Notes under the pieces: model-generated
What the model saw: the letters and a program-made list of their open reading frames with translations, nothing else
Databases searched by the model: none
Told to the model about the DNA's origin: nothing
Made by a program: the position numbers and the translations under genes
Shown: positions 18,383 through 27,541 of the stretch, in pieces
Numbering within the stretch: the stretch's first letter is position 1
How the letters are laid out: every line of letters begins with the position of its first letter
Source of the DNA: Phormidium tenue FACHB-1050
GTDB taxonomy: Bacteria > Cyanobacteriota > Cyanobacteriia > Pseudanabaenales > Pseudanabaenaceae
Length of the DNA: 64,000 nt
Reading direction: 5' to 3'
Assembly (NCBI RefSeq): GCF_014696925.1
Contig: NZ_JACJQY010000027.1
Coordinates: forward strand, 1 to 64,000

Positions 18383-19695
18383 GCAAAACGGCGATCGCTA
18401 TTTCCGCTCTCATCGTCATCACGACAGCGACATCCGTATGGGCTGCTAATCAGAGCCATGTCGAGCAACTGATCAAAACTAAAGAATGCTCAGAATGTGA
18501 CCTGCCCGATGCCAGACTTGCAGGAGCCGATTTGATCAATGCCAATATTCGGGATGCTGACCTTCGCAAAGCTGATATGCGTGGGGCAAAGTTGGATGGT
18601 GCGAAGTTTATGCGAGCGAATATGCTGGGGGCGGATCTACGGTTTGCGCTGTTGTCGGGAGCCGATTTTTTAAATGCTAATTTGCTTGAAGCCAAACTCG
18701 AAGGCGCAAATCTATTTAGAGCAAATTTCAAATATGCCAATCTCGAACGCGCTATTCTCAATCAAGCTTCTCTAAAAAATGCGGATTTACAATTTGCGAA
18801 ACTAATTAGCGCCAAAATCGACGGTGCTAATTTTGAAAATGCCAATTTAGGACTAGCTGATTTGGAAAAGGCTGATCTCACTAATTCGCGTCTCAAACGT
18901 GCCAATCTTCGCCGCGCCAACTTTAGTGAAGTGAATTTGACTAGAGCAAATCTAGAAGGAACTAGTTTACAAGGAACAACTTTTGCAGGAGCAAATTTAT
19001 TCCATACCGATTTGCGATCGAGCAAAATTGATAGTGATACTTTTTTTGATCCAAAGTGGTTTCTGGTTTGGAAAATTGTCAATCAGCGTGTTGATGGTCA
19101 AACTCTAGTGGCGGCGGATTTGTCGGGTGGGAATTTTGAGAAGGCGAACCTCGCGGGGGTTAATTTAGAAGATGCAAACTTCACTCAAGCCTATCTATTC
19201 ATCACGAACCTCAGACGCAGTAATCTAGTGCGTGTCAAGTTTAATGATGCGAATCTCCGCTATGCCGATTTAACCAAGGCAAATCTTACGGAAGCTGACT
19301 TTAAAGGAGCGCAACTTTCCGATGCAAAGCTAGAAGGAGCGAATCTCCGACTTGCCAATTTGCGAGAAAGCATTATCAATGAAGAAACAATTCTCGATCG
19401 CAAGTGGCGTGTAGTTTGGGAAATCGTCAATCGTGGTGGTGAAGATCGCAATCTTAGGGGCTTTGATCTATCTGGTGCGAATTTGCGTTTAGCAAGGTTG
19501 CGAGGAGCGCAGTTAGTGGATGCCGATATCAGTCAATCAGATTTACGTGGCGCAGATTTTGTCGGTGCAAATTTACAAAGAGCCAATTTCTCAGGCGCGA
19601 ATCTCACGGGTGCGAACTTGCGGGGCGCGGTATTGCAAGGGGCAAATTTTTGTGGAGCGACGATGTCCGACGGAACTGTAGGGAAATGTAAGTAA
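18373..19695 (+). CDS. Exported pentapeptide-repeat protein
   Basis: A signal peptide (about 1-25, ending TSVWAANQ) is followed by a C-x-x-C pair in KECSECDLPDA and then by long runs of A(D/N)LxxA pentapeptides. Two non-repeat inserts each contain a K-W-x-x-x-W-x-I-V-N segment (FLVWKIVN and RVVWEIVN), so there are three repeat blocks. The ATG overlaps the ATPase gene end by ten bases. The N-terminus matches the smaller protein at 11845. The product is probably periplasmic or lumenal. A link to the injection system is suggested only by operon position. Confidence 0.85.
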   Translation: MGIGKTAIAISALIVITTATSVWAANQSHVEQLIKTKECSECDLPDARLAGADLINANIRDADLRKADMRGAKLDGAKFMRANMLGADLRFALLSGADFLNANLLEAKLEGANLFRANFKYANLERAILNQASLKNADLQFAKLISAKIDGANFENANLGLADLEKADLTNSRLKRANLRRANFSEVNLTRANLEGTSLQGTTFAGANLFHTDLRSSKIDSDTFFDPKWFLVWKIVNQRVDGQTLVAADLSGGNFEKANLAGVNLEDANFTQAYLFITNLRRSNLVRVKFNDANLRYADLTKANLTEADFKGAQLSDAKLEGANLRLANLRESIINEETILDRKWRVVWEIVNRGGEDRNLRGFDLSGANLRLARLRGAQLVDADISQSDLRGADFVGANLQRANFSGANLTGANLRGAVLQGANFCGATMSDGTVGKCK

Positions 19696-19783
19696 ACGTG
19701 AATATCGAGAAGTGAGTGGATCGTGCAACTGATGGTACGATTCTGATGGATGTTAACTTTGACTCTTAGCTCTCCAGATTTCT

Positions 19784-20803
19784 ATGGCTCGAAAAACTAA
19801 CACCTCTAATCCTGCGACTTTGCCTTCTAAAAGTGATCTTGGACTATCTGACCTACGAGTGCGTCTCAACTTCTTGGAAAAGGAAAATGATAAACTGATC
19901 AAACAAATTGAGTCTAGCCGTACTAAATTAAATAAGCTGAACGATAGCATTCAAGACGTGGGGCTTCAAATCGCGCAACGTATCGCTCCATTTCGTCAGA
20001 AAATACTGGAACTCGATCGCCAAATTCATGAGGTATTCAAGGAAATCTTTACTGGACGGAAACTAGGTAAGAAATCGCGTAAAGATATTGAGTCGGTTTA
20101 CTACCATCTCCAAGCAGATGGTCTGATTAGTCCTCAGCAAATTCCCTTGGAGCAAGATGAGATTGAGGTTGATGAGTCTGAGGATGACAATTGGAACAAC
20201 TATAAAGGACAGTCTCATCATGAAGTTACGGAAGATCTCAACAAGCCTGATCGCGATGAACTAAGAAAGGTTCGTCAGCTTTTTTTACGCTTAGCTGAGA
20301 ACTTTCATCCTGATAAGGTTACTGATGCAACTGAGAAGGAATACCGCACTGAGATTATGAAAGAAATTAATCTGGCTTATCAAAATGCTGATTTAGCTAG
20401 ACTTTTGGCGATCGAAAAACAGCAAGAGTTAGAGACAATAATTGATCGCGACAGCTCTGACGATCTGACCCGTCATTGTGCCAAGGTAGAGTCGGAAAAT
20501 GCTTTTCTCAAAGAGCAACTTGCAACTATTAAACAACAACTAAAACTCACGAAAAAGACTCAGCAAGGTGAAATGACCGCTGTTTTTAAGAAGATCACTA
20601 AGTATGGTGGCGATCCTATTGGGGAGGCTTTGCGTGAGGTGGAGGCTCATGTTGATGTCGTTGAACAGCTACATAAGTTTGTGCTTGATTTCCGCGATCG
20701 CCGCATTACTATTCAAGAGTTTTTGAGAGGTCCCTCTGCGCTGATGCAGCAACAAATGTCGGAGGAAGAGTTGATGCTAGAATTTCTATCGCAATTTCAG
20801 TAA
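19784..20803 (+). CDS. Coiled-coil J-domain protein
   Basis: This 339-residue protein has a coiled coil at about 25-60, then a J-like domain with the HPD motif at H175-P176-D177 in LAENFHPDKVTD, preceded by the helix LRKVRQLFLRL. A second coiled coil lies at about 225-265. HPD is the residue triplet that stimulates Hsp70 ATPase, so it may be a DnaK co-chaperone with a dedicated client. There is no zinc-finger or C-terminal client-binding domain of classical DnaJ. The gene ends three bases before a family A hairpin. Confidence 0.75.
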   Translation: MARKTNTSNPATLPSKSDLGLSDLRVRLNFLEKENDKLIKQIESSRTKLNKLNDSIQDVGLQIAQRIAPFRQKILELDRQIHEVFKEIFTGRKLGKKSRKDIESVYYHLQADGLISPQQIPLEQDEIEVDESEDDNWNNYKGQSHHEVTEDLNKPDRDELRKVRQLFLRLAENFHPDKVTDATEKEYRTEIMKEINLAYQNADLARLLAIEKQQELETIIDRDSSDDLTRHCAKVESENAFLKEQLATIKQQLKLTKKTQQGEMTAVFKKITKYGGDPIGEALREVEAHVDVVEQLHKFVLDFRDRRITIQEFLRGPSALMQQQMSEEELMLEFLSQFQ

Positions 20804-20805
20804 TA

Positions 20806-20917
20806 TAGCAAAAAAAGAGTTCGCTAGTACAAACCAAAAACCCAGAATAGAGTGGCGGCGTTTCGTGCTGCCACTCTATTCTGGGTTTTTATATCCTAAG
20901 AAAAACTTGTTTTGGTA
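20806..20917. repeat. Family A hairpin element between convergent genes
   Basis: The left end TAGCAAAAAAAGAGTT matches the copy at 42801, and the right end AAAAACTTGTTTTGGTA is a diverged form of the same copy's right end. The core hairpin spans 20836-20890 with arms starting AAAAACCCAGAATAGAGTGGC. It fills almost all the space between two convergent stops and could serve as terminator for both. Confidence 0.75.
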
Positions 20918-20924
20918 CGCTTTC

Positions 20925-22517
20925 CTAATGGAAGTTAGGAGGACGTTTGTATTTTTGTGAGACATCTATCTTTTGGCGTTTGGGAGGGAACCACGATCGC
21001 CAAACCCAAACTAAAATATTTTCAAGCATTTCGGCTAGCTCGATCGCAGCCTTGCTTACCTTTTGCAAAGGGGATAACTGGCGAGATGGACGGCTACGGT
21101 TTGGGGAAGATGCTTTTGAAGGTGGCTTCGTAGCGACTTTGCGAGTTTGAGAGGAACGCCGATCGCGATTTGGTGGGTTTTGGTCGGAGTCTGAAGGCGA
21201 TCGCTGTAATCTATTTGCAACATTTTTTGGTGGAGGCGATTGGCGGTAGCTTTGTTGTGCTAGATGGGTTTCGAGTTCAGTATGAGTAGGGATGTTGTAG
21301 AAATCAGCATCGGTTTCGTAAATCTCGACGCGGCGCTTGGGGAAATTGGGTAAATCTATTGGGGATTTAGGTATATCGAGTATAGGCTGTTCGCTTAATA
21401 GTTCCGCAACTGGTTCTTGTTGGGGAACTTCTTCTACTAAGCCCTGCAATGTCCAATTGCGTTCCGCCTTCGCGCCACCAAGTCGTAAGCAATTTCCTGC
21501 ATGATCGAGAACTAACGCTTTACGTCCACCCTTGGGGCGTAATCCCCGACCGAGCATTTGCAAATGGAGCGCCACGGATTTCGTAGGACGACAGAGTTGA
21601 ATCACTTCGATTTCGGGAACGTCAAAGCCTTCGGTGAACAAATTGACATTGCAAAGTACTCTGGTTTCACCACCACGAAAGCGCTCGAGGATGGCTTGAC
21701 GCTCTTTGGGAACAGTCTCGCCATCAATATGTTCAGCAGCAATGCCTGCGCTTCGGTAGCGTTCGGCGATCGCTTTGGAATGGTCTAGATTAATTGCAAA
21801 TACGACACAACGTTTTTGATGGGCATGGCGCAAATATGCATCGACGGCACAACCAGCCACATAGCGGCGATCAATACGTTCTGCTAAGTCAGCCGAATTA
21901 AAATCGCCCCCTGCAATCCGAATCCCTTCTTCTGTGGGTAAAAAGCTTTCAGGTGCAAGCACATCATAATCTGCTAGAAATCCGCGCCAAATCAATTCAG
22001 CTACAGAAGGTCCTACTATCAATTCTTCGTAAAGGCGATCAAATCCTCTACCATCTAGTCGAGAAGGTGTAGCTGTCACACCCAAAATTAAGGCTTCAGG
22101 AAAGTAGCTCAAAATCTTCAAATAGCTTGGTGCTAAGGAAAGGTGAGCTTCGTCCACAATTACGAGGGCGATCGCAGCTAAATCTATTTCTTGTTTTTCG
22201 AGGCGTTTCACTAAGGTTTGCACGGAAGCACATTGCACGGGATGCTCTAGGTGCATGGGCTGATTGGCTTTGATGATGCCCACAGGGGATCGCAGTGTTT
22301 TCTCTAGGGTGTTTTTTGCTTGCCAGAGCAATTCTTCGCGATGAACTAATAGGAGAACACGCTGATGGCGATCGTAAAAATGTTTGGCAAGTTCGCTAAA
22401 GGTGCGGGTTTTGCCTGAGCCTGTGGGCATTGCTAGCAAGAGTGCCCGCTTGCCTAGCCGCCAAGTCGCATAAATCTCGTCGATGACCCGTTTTTGATAG
22501 TCTCGTAACTCAGACAT
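20925..22517 (-). CDS. Superfamily 2 DEAD/DEAH helicase
   Basis: This 530-residue helicase of the SSL2/UvrB-ResIII type has Walker A PTGSGKT near residue 36, motif II DEAH in LVIVDEAHLSL, motif III GVTATPSR and motif VI QMLGRGLRPKGG. The C-terminal 170 residues are basic and low-complexity. The start is the ATG at 22517, which has GAGG eight bases upstream. The TTG at 22529 is less likely. Nothing ties it to a restriction system except its proximity to the methyltransferase at 22847 on the other strand, which is divergent and 330 bp away. Confidence 0.9.
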   Translation of the reverse strand: MSELRDYQKRVIDEIYATWRLGKRALLLAMPTGSGKTRTFSELAKHFYDRHQRVLLLVHREELLWQAKNTLEKTLRSPVGIIKANQPMHLEHPVQCASVQTLVKRLEKQEIDLAAIALVIVDEAHLSLAPSYLKILSYFPEALILGVTATPSRLDGRGFDRLYEELIVGPSVAELIWRGFLADYDVLAPESFLPTEEGIRIAGGDFNSADLAERIDRRYVAGCAVDAYLRHAHQKRCVVFAINLDHSKAIAERYRSAGIAAEHIDGETVPKERQAILERFRGGETRVLCNVNLFTEGFDVPEIEVIQLCRPTKSVALHLQMLGRGLRPKGGRKALVLDHAGNCLRLGGAKAERNWTLQGLVEEVPQQEPVAELLSEQPILDIPKSPIDLPNFPKRRVEIYETDADFYNIPTHTELETHLAQQSYRQSPPPKNVANRLQRSPSDSDQNPPNRDRRSSQTRKVATKPPSKASSPNRSRPSRQLSPLQKVSKAAIELAEMLENILVWVWRSWFPPKRQKIDVSQKYKRPPNFH

Positions 22518-22598
22518 CGCACGCCTCAAAAAAATCTTTAGTATTATGCCAGAAGTTTCTCAAAACACATCAAGGATTTTTTTGCCCTAGCAGTTATA

Positions 22599-22636
22599 CC
22601 AATTCACAAAAGTGTGGCAACACTTTTGTGAATTGG
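22599..22636. repeat. Minimal family D palindrome
   Basis: A 38-bp palindrome with arms CCAATTCACAAAAGTGT and loop GGCA is flanked by TA on both sides. It contains only the outer part of the 97-bp family D element, so it is an internally deleted form. It lies in the upstream space of the helicase. Confidence 0.65.
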
Positions 22637-22665
22637 TATAACTGCAATGTAAGTTTTGCTTAGGA

Positions 22666-22732
22666 CAAATCAAAACCCAAAAGATGAGTGGCGGCGCGAA
22701 GCGCCGCCACTCATCTTTTGGGTTTTGATTTG
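22666..22732. repeat. Family A core hairpin
   Basis: A perfect hairpin has 32-base arms (CAAATCAAAACCCAAAAGAT onward) and loop GAA. Its 26 inner bases per arm are identical to the copy at 7891-7945, and the preceding text GCAATGTAAGTTTTGCTTAG matches that copy's left part. The outer ends are eroded. The rest of the gap to 22846 holds no supported gene. Confidence 0.7.
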
Positions 22733-22846
22733 CATTTTTTTTGTCTTCATGAAATGGACGTTTCCGCACCTGTCTACGATTAGCTGACCACTTCTCATTG
22801 CTATACAATATATTTTCTGTGCTGATATTTAAAAGCTTTGTGGATT

Positions 22847-24136
22847 ATGGGAAATCAACGACCGATCGCTGTAGATTTATTTGCGGGTGCGGGCGGTATG
22901 ACGCTTGGCTTTGAACAAGCGGGATTTGATGTACTTGCATCTGTGGAGATTGATCCCATTCATTGCGCCACCCATGAGTATAATTTCCCAATGTGGACTG
23001 CGATTTGTGCCAGTGTTACGGAAATATCAGGTGATGACATTCGGCAAAGATCAAAAATAGGCGATCGCGAGGTTGATGTAGTTTTTGGGGGGCCACCTTG
23101 CCAAGGTTTTTCGATGATGGGAAAACGCGCCTTTGACGATCCGCGAAATCAATTGGTTTCACATTTTATGCGTCTAGTTAAAGAACTAAATGCTAAATAC
23201 TTTGTGATGGAAAATGTGAAAGGTTTAACTTTAGGCAATCACCGACAGTTTTTAGATGAAGTCATCGAGAATTTTGAAGAGAATGGCTATCATATAATTA
23301 ATCCTTACAAGGTTCTTGACGCTTCTCATTTTGGTGTGCCTCAACATCGCGAACGATTATTTCTAATTGGTTGTCGCCAAGGTTTAAAGCTTCCCAATTA
23401 TCCTTCACCAATTACTAAGCCAGCTAAAGCAAAACGAATTCCCAAGGAGCTTGTTGGTTTACCTGATAGTCCAACAGTTCGTGATGCGATCGCAGGGTTG
23501 CCAGATATTTCTCAATATTCTGAGTTAATGACACAGGATAATTTCCAAGTGGAATTTGGACAATTCAGTGAATATGTAAAGCTGATTAATAATTTTAGTG
23601 AATCCAACTTTGGTTATCAAAGAGAATATGACAAAAAATTATTAACTTCTAGCCTGATGTCAAAACATCAGGAAACATCAATACAACGTTTCAGGGATAC
23701 GATTCAGGGTGAAGTAGAAAGCATTAGTAGATTTTATAAGCTGGCTTTAGATGGAATTAGTAATACCTTGAGAGCAGGAACTCCAAGTAATCGTGGTGCA
23801 TTTACTGCTCCTCGTCCAATACATCCGATTACTCCAAGATGTATAACTGTTCGAGAAGCTGCAAGATTACATAGCTACCCAGATTGGTTTCGCTTTCATA
23901 AGACAATTTGGCATGGTTTTAGACAAGTTGGTAATTCAGTACCGCCGCTTTTAGCGAAAGCTGTAGCTTCCCAAATTATTCAAGTAATAAACCTTTCATG
24001 TACTTTAAATGAAGAGTTATACACTTTAGGTGAAGAAAAATTATTGCAATTTAATATGAGGGCAGCATCTCTGCACTATAAAGTTAGTTCAAATACTATT
24101 GAACCACGATCAAAAAAGCTCTTTAGTAAACAATAA
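22847..24136 (+). CDS. Orphan DNA (cytosine-5) methyltransferase
   Basis: All main C5-methyltransferase motifs are present: motif I AVDLFAGAGGMTLGFEQAGF, motif IV GGPPCQGFS with the catalytic Cys, motif VI MENVKGL, motif VIII QHRERLFLIG and motif X QVGNSVPPLLA. Length is 429 residues from the ATG at 22847 (the TTG at 22838 is less likely). No restriction endonuclease gene adjoins it, so it is probably a solitary methyltransferase. Cyanobacterial solitary C5 enzymes include those methylating CGATCG, the core of HIP1. Given the HIP1 density here that specificity is plausible but unproven. Confidence 0.92.
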   Translation: MGNQRPIAVDLFAGAGGMTLGFEQAGFDVLASVEIDPIHCATHEYNFPMWTAICASVTEISGDDIRQRSKIGDREVDVVFGGPPCQGFSMMGKRAFDDPRNQLVSHFMRLVKELNAKYFVMENVKGLTLGNHRQFLDEVIENFEENGYHIINPYKVLDASHFGVPQHRERLFLIGCRQGLKLPNYPSPITKPAKAKRIPKELVGLPDSPTVRDAIAGLPDISQYSELMTQDNFQVEFGQFSEYVKLINNFSESNFGYQREYDKKLLTSSLMSKHQETSIQRFRDTIQGEVESISRFYKLALDGISNTLRAGTPSNRGAFTAPRPIHPITPRCITVREAARLHSYPDWFRFHKTIWHGFRQVGNSVPPLLAKAVASQIIQVINLSCTLNEELYTLGEEKLLQFNMRAASLHYKVSSNTIEPRSKKLFSKQ

Positions 24137-24138
24137 AT

Positions 24139-24176
24139 AAAAGCGATCGCCTATTAATTAATAGGCGATCGCTTTT
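24139..24176. terminator. HIP1-containing bidirectional terminator
   Basis: A perfect 38-base palindrome starts AAAAGCGATCGCCTATTAA and contains one HIP1 octamer in each arm. It lies between the convergent methyltransferase and ndhF genes and ends in T runs on both strands. Confidence 0.75.
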
Positions 24177-24203
24177 TCCAATTATTAATAATTCAGAAAG
24201 AAA

Positions 24204-26216
24204 TTAAATCGAACTCACGATTACAAAACCGAGAACACCAATGAAAATGACGAGAGCATAGAATTGCGCTTTGCCATTTTCAAAGTACTTCAAGCCTTCG
24301 CCAGTTACCACTGTCACAAAACCAGCAAGGTTAACTACACCATCAACGATTTTGGCATCGACTTCTAGCACTTGACGAGCTAATCGGCGAGAGCCAACCA
24401 CGAAGATCATGTTGTAAATTTCATCGATGTACCATTTGTTCTTTGAGAGCTTGTAGAGAGGTTCGATAGATTTGGCGATCGCACTGGGATCGATTTTCTT
24501 TTGCATATACATCAAGATTGCAAGAGATATCCCAATCAAACCAATGCCAATCGAACTTCCACCCATCAATAAGAATTCAGGGGTGAAGCCTTCAACAGGA
24601 ACTTCGGTGATTTTTTCCGATGGTGCATGGATAAAGTACTCGAAGTAGTTACCCAAGGGCGTACCAACTAGACCGATCGCCATCGAAGGAATTGCCAAAG
24701 CCATCAGAGGGAAAGTCATGGTGATTGGTGATTCATGGGGCTTGCTAGCATGATGATGTCCATGTCCATCATCAGTTTGAGGTTCTTTACCAACGGAGTT
24801 TTCAGCTTTGACCATTGCTAAGAGCTTCTTATCAGTACCACGAAAATCACCTTCAAAGGTGGTGAAGTACATGCGGAACATGTAAAAAGCAGTGATCCCC
24901 GCCGTAGCAAAGCCGATCGCCCAAAGAGCAGGATTGGCTTTAAAAGTGGAGGCAAGAATTTCGTCCTTTGACCAGAAACCAGCGAATGGGGGAATACCGC
25001 TAATCGCCAGAGTCCCGATGAAGAAGGTAATCGCTGTGATCGGCATATATTTGCGTAAGCCGCCCATCACCCGCATATCTTGAGCCACATCGGGATCATG
25101 TCCCACCACTTCTTCCATGCCGTGAATAACGGAACCAGAACCGAGGAACATCATCGCTTTGAAATAGGCGTGAGTCATCAGGTGGAATAAACCTGCACTA
25201 TAAGCACCCACACCCATACCCATGACCATGTACCCCAATTGGGATACGGTGGAATAAGCCAAGCCTTTTTTGATGTCGTTTTGAGTGATGGCGATGCTTG
25301 CGCCTAGAAATGCTGTAAAAGCTCCTGTCCAAGCGATCGTATTCATTACCGCAGGAATTTCTTCAAACACAGGGAACATCCGTGCAATTAGGAATACACC
25401 AGCCGCAACCATTGTTGCGGCATGGATTAATGCCGAAATTGGTGTAGGACCTTCCATCGCGTCAGGTAACCATACATGGAGGGGGAATTGAGCAGATTTA
25501 GCAGCAGGGCCCATGAAAACGAGAATTGCGAATAGCGTAGCAAGTGCAACACTCAAGGCTCCCGACTCTACTAATTCGCTTAAACGTTCTCCCATTTCGG
25601 TGAATTCAAACGTACCAGTTGCCCAATATAGACCAAGCAACCCCAGTAACAGCCCAAAGTCACCAACGCGGTTAGTTACAAATGCTTTTTGACAAGCATC
25701 AGCCGCACCTTTGCGATCGAACCAAAAGCCAATTAGCAAGTAGGAACACATCCCCACGAGTTCCCAGAAAATATAAATCTGTACCAAGTTGGGGCTAACG
25801 ACTAAGCCCAACATGGAGGAGGTAAATAAACTTAGATAAGCATAGAATCTGACATAGCTGGGATCATGAGCCATGTAGCCATCGGTGTAGATCTGCACCA
25901 AAAAAGCGACGGTGGTGACGATCACTAACATCAATGCAGTCAGGTGATCAATCACAAATCCCATATTCAGATGAAATGCGCCTGCTTGCGCCCACTCAAA
26001 GGTGTAGAGGTAGGGTTCATGCCCTTGGATCTGACTCCAGAGTAAGTTAATTGCCATCACCATTGCGCCGCCTGTGGCGGATACGCTGAGGACAGACCAG
26101 AGCGATCGCAATTTATTGGTGGATTTGTTAAAGGTAATCAGTCCTGTGCCGATAATCAGTGCTGCGGCAAGTGGCAGCAAGGGAATCAGCCATGCGTATT
26201 GATATGCAAAGTCCAT
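24204..26216 (-). CDS. ndhF: NAD(P)H-quinone oxidoreductase subunit 5 (NdhF)
   Basis: This 670-residue polytopic membrane protein has the antiporter-like core of complex I subunit 5: KSAQFPLHVWLPDAMEGPTPISALIHAATMV and the later HAYFKAMMFLGSGSVIHG. It matches the NdhF1 type of cyanobacterial NDH-1, which pumps protons in thylakoid respiration and cyclic electron flow. A His-rich stretch (GHGHHHASKPH) lies in the loop near residue 480. The gene stands alone. The start is the ATG at 26216. Confidence 0.95.
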   Translation of the reverse strand: MDFAYQYAWLIPLLPLAAALIIGTGLITFNKSTNKLRSLWSVLSVSATGGAMVMAINLLWSQIQGHEPYLYTFEWAQAGAFHLNMGFVIDHLTALMLVIVTTVAFLVQIYTDGYMAHDPSYVRFYAYLSLFTSSMLGLVVSPNLVQIYIFWELVGMCSYLLIGFWFDRKGAADACQKAFVTNRVGDFGLLLGLLGLYWATGTFEFTEMGERLSELVESGALSVALATLFAILVFMGPAAKSAQFPLHVWLPDAMEGPTPISALIHAATMVAAGVFLIARMFPVFEEIPAVMNTIAWTGAFTAFLGASIAITQNDIKKGLAYSTVSQLGYMVMGMGVGAYSAGLFHLMTHAYFKAMMFLGSGSVIHGMEEVVGHDPDVAQDMRVMGGLRKYMPITAITFFIGTLAISGIPPFAGFWSKDEILASTFKANPALWAIGFATAGITAFYMFRMYFTTFEGDFRGTDKKLLAMVKAENSVGKEPQTDDGHGHHHASKPHESPITMTFPLMALAIPSMAIGLVGTPLGNYFEYFIHAPSEKITEVPVEGFTPEFLLMGGSSIGIGLIGISLAILMYMQKKIDPSAIAKSIEPLYKLSKNKWYIDEIYNMIFVVGSRRLARQVLEVDAKIVDGVVNLAGFVTVVTGEGLKYFENGKAQFYALVIFIGVLGFVIVSSI

Positions 26217-26747
26217 AGGTCGCGTTTGAACGCAAAGTTTATTGTAGAGACGCTTTTAATAGGTTAGTTTACTACAGGGCGCTCAAGAGCGATGTGTTAA
26301 CCATAAGCATTGTTACTTATATTATGTGAAAAACTTGGAAGAGTTCAATTGTTATTTTGGGTATAGCTTCAAATAGTGTTGCTGCCAAAAGCTATGAAAA
26401 CTAATTTCACCAGTGCTTTAGTTCTAAGTGCGATAACGTACCAAAGTTCTTAGGAAAGTATTGAAAGTTGGATTTAGAGGGGCTCTGACTTGGTAGTATC
26501 TCACTAAAGTCCCAAATATAAATATTTTATCGATACATGGATGAGATAAGAAAATTGCCGCAATATTATATTGAAATGTAGAAGCAAAAAATATTGAGCA
26601 GTTAGAGACTTTGGAATGGATAGAACTGTCTGCGCCAGAACAAATGTCAGAAAATATCAGCCCAAAAATCATTTTTTGTTGAGACAAGCAGTGTTCCAAA
26701 AGCAGGAAGAGAGAGACATCCGAAGATTAGTATTATCTCATCCCCTT
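26217..26747. other. Intergenic region without supported gene
   Basis: About 530 bases upstream of ndhF contain only frames broken by stops and one 91-codon minus-strand frame without homology, bias or ribosome site. I see no RNA gene or clear promoter. It may include decayed mobile DNA. Confidence 0.5.
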
Positions 26748-26840
26748 AAGGGTTCTACAATTTAACAAAGAACCGATTTTTGATAGCGCAGCAAAGCAGC
26801 GCTATCAAAAATCGGTTCTTTATTTTACGGTGCAGCACTA
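26748..26840. repeat. Family B hairpin element
   Basis: A perfect hairpin has 23-base arms (26767-26789 and 26799-26821, starting AAAGAACCGATTTTTGATAG) and a 9-base loop. Its flanks, TTCTACAATTTAA on the left and TTTTACGGTGCAG on the right, match the inverted copy at 11734-11825. Confidence 0.75.
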
Positions 26841-26867
26841 ACCGACGATCTATCTCTAAGATGCTAT

Positions 26868-27311
26868 CTACTTAGATTCTTTCTTCTTCGTAACACTATT
26901 AAAATATTCCTTAGCCTTAGTAAAAGCATACTGGAACTTATCGCCAATGGTAGGTTCTGGAAGTACAGCAACTGTAATTTCCTCATCAGGAAATTCCTTC
27001 AAACGATAGCCATATTCGAGATTCTCTTTGTAATTCCGTAGGATAGGGTAGAGACGAACTGCTCCCTTGAGTAGAGAATCTTCCTGTTGGAAAATGGCGC
27101 GACTAATGAGATTACTGCGTTCCACTGCCATCGAACCCGCAGGAACCCAATCTTTTCCCTTGATGCGAATGTAAATATTGAACTCAGGCAAACCTTTCTC
27201 TTTCATCTCGTCGTATTTATTAGCAGCGACTTGATGCTTGTTGGGAGCTTTTTTCTTTTTCTTGGACTGTCCCGTACCTTGTGCGAATCCAGTTGGTTTA
27301 GTTACAGGCAT
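26868..27311 (-). CDS. HHL1-like conserved cyanobacterial protein
   Basis: From the ATG at 27311 this is a 147-residue basic protein beginning MPVTKPTGFAQGTGQSKKKKK, with a core PEFNIYIRIKGKDWVPAGSMAVERS and LEYGYRLKEFPDE. It matches the cyanobacterial relatives of plant HHL1, a protein tied to photosystem II repair in high light. The longer frame from 27404 is rejected because AAAGGT lies just upstream of the 27311 ATG and the extra residues are not family-like. There is no membrane segment, so it is soluble or peripheral. Confidence 0.85.
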   Translation of the reverse strand: MPVTKPTGFAQGTGQSKKKKKAPNKHQVAANKYDEMKEKGLPEFNIYIRIKGKDWVPAGSMAVERSNLISRAIFQQEDSLLKGAVRLYPILRNYKENLEYGYRLKEFPDEEITVAVLPEPTIGDKFQYAFTKAKEYFNSVTKKKESK

Positions 27312-27507
27312 AGCTTTACCTTTGATTTTTAAAAATAGTTTTGAAAAATTTGATAGGTGATGCTTTACAGCGCCTATCAAACTTTTTGTAATTATTAAGT
27401 ACATTTACAAAAGTTTACTTTAGTAGAGGATGCAAGCACAATCATTCTTTAGGCAAACAATTTTCGAGATATTCACTATCAGGCAAAAGTGTTGTCACGC
27501 TTTCGTT

Positions 27508-27541
27508 AATAAAAAAGCCGCCCTAGGGCGGCTTTTTTATT
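27508..27541. terminator. Terminator of hemA
   Basis: A perfect 34-base palindrome (AATAAAAAAGCCGCCC and its complement) overlaps the hemA stop codon and ends in a T run on the hemA transcript. It has A/T tracts on both sides. Confidence 0.85.

Noticed and set aside
18450-19082. Minus-strand frames opposite the pentapeptide protein
   Set aside because: The repeat periodicity of the real gene opens the reverse frames. The products are low-complexity Ala/Ser/Arg text.
22587-22808. 73-codon minus-strand frame
   Set aside because: It spans the D palindrome and the A hairpin, and its sequence is the translation of the repeats.
20925-24136. Helicase plus methyltransferase as a restriction-modification system
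   Set aside because: The genes are divergent and 330 bp apart. The helicase has no nuclease domain, the methyltransferase is a stand-alone C5 type, and no endonuclease gene is seen.
26424-26699. 91-codon minus-strand frame in the gap upstream of ndhF
   Set aside because: No recognisable family, no ribosome site and no codon bias like the neighbours. It may be decayed DNA, but nothing supports a gene.
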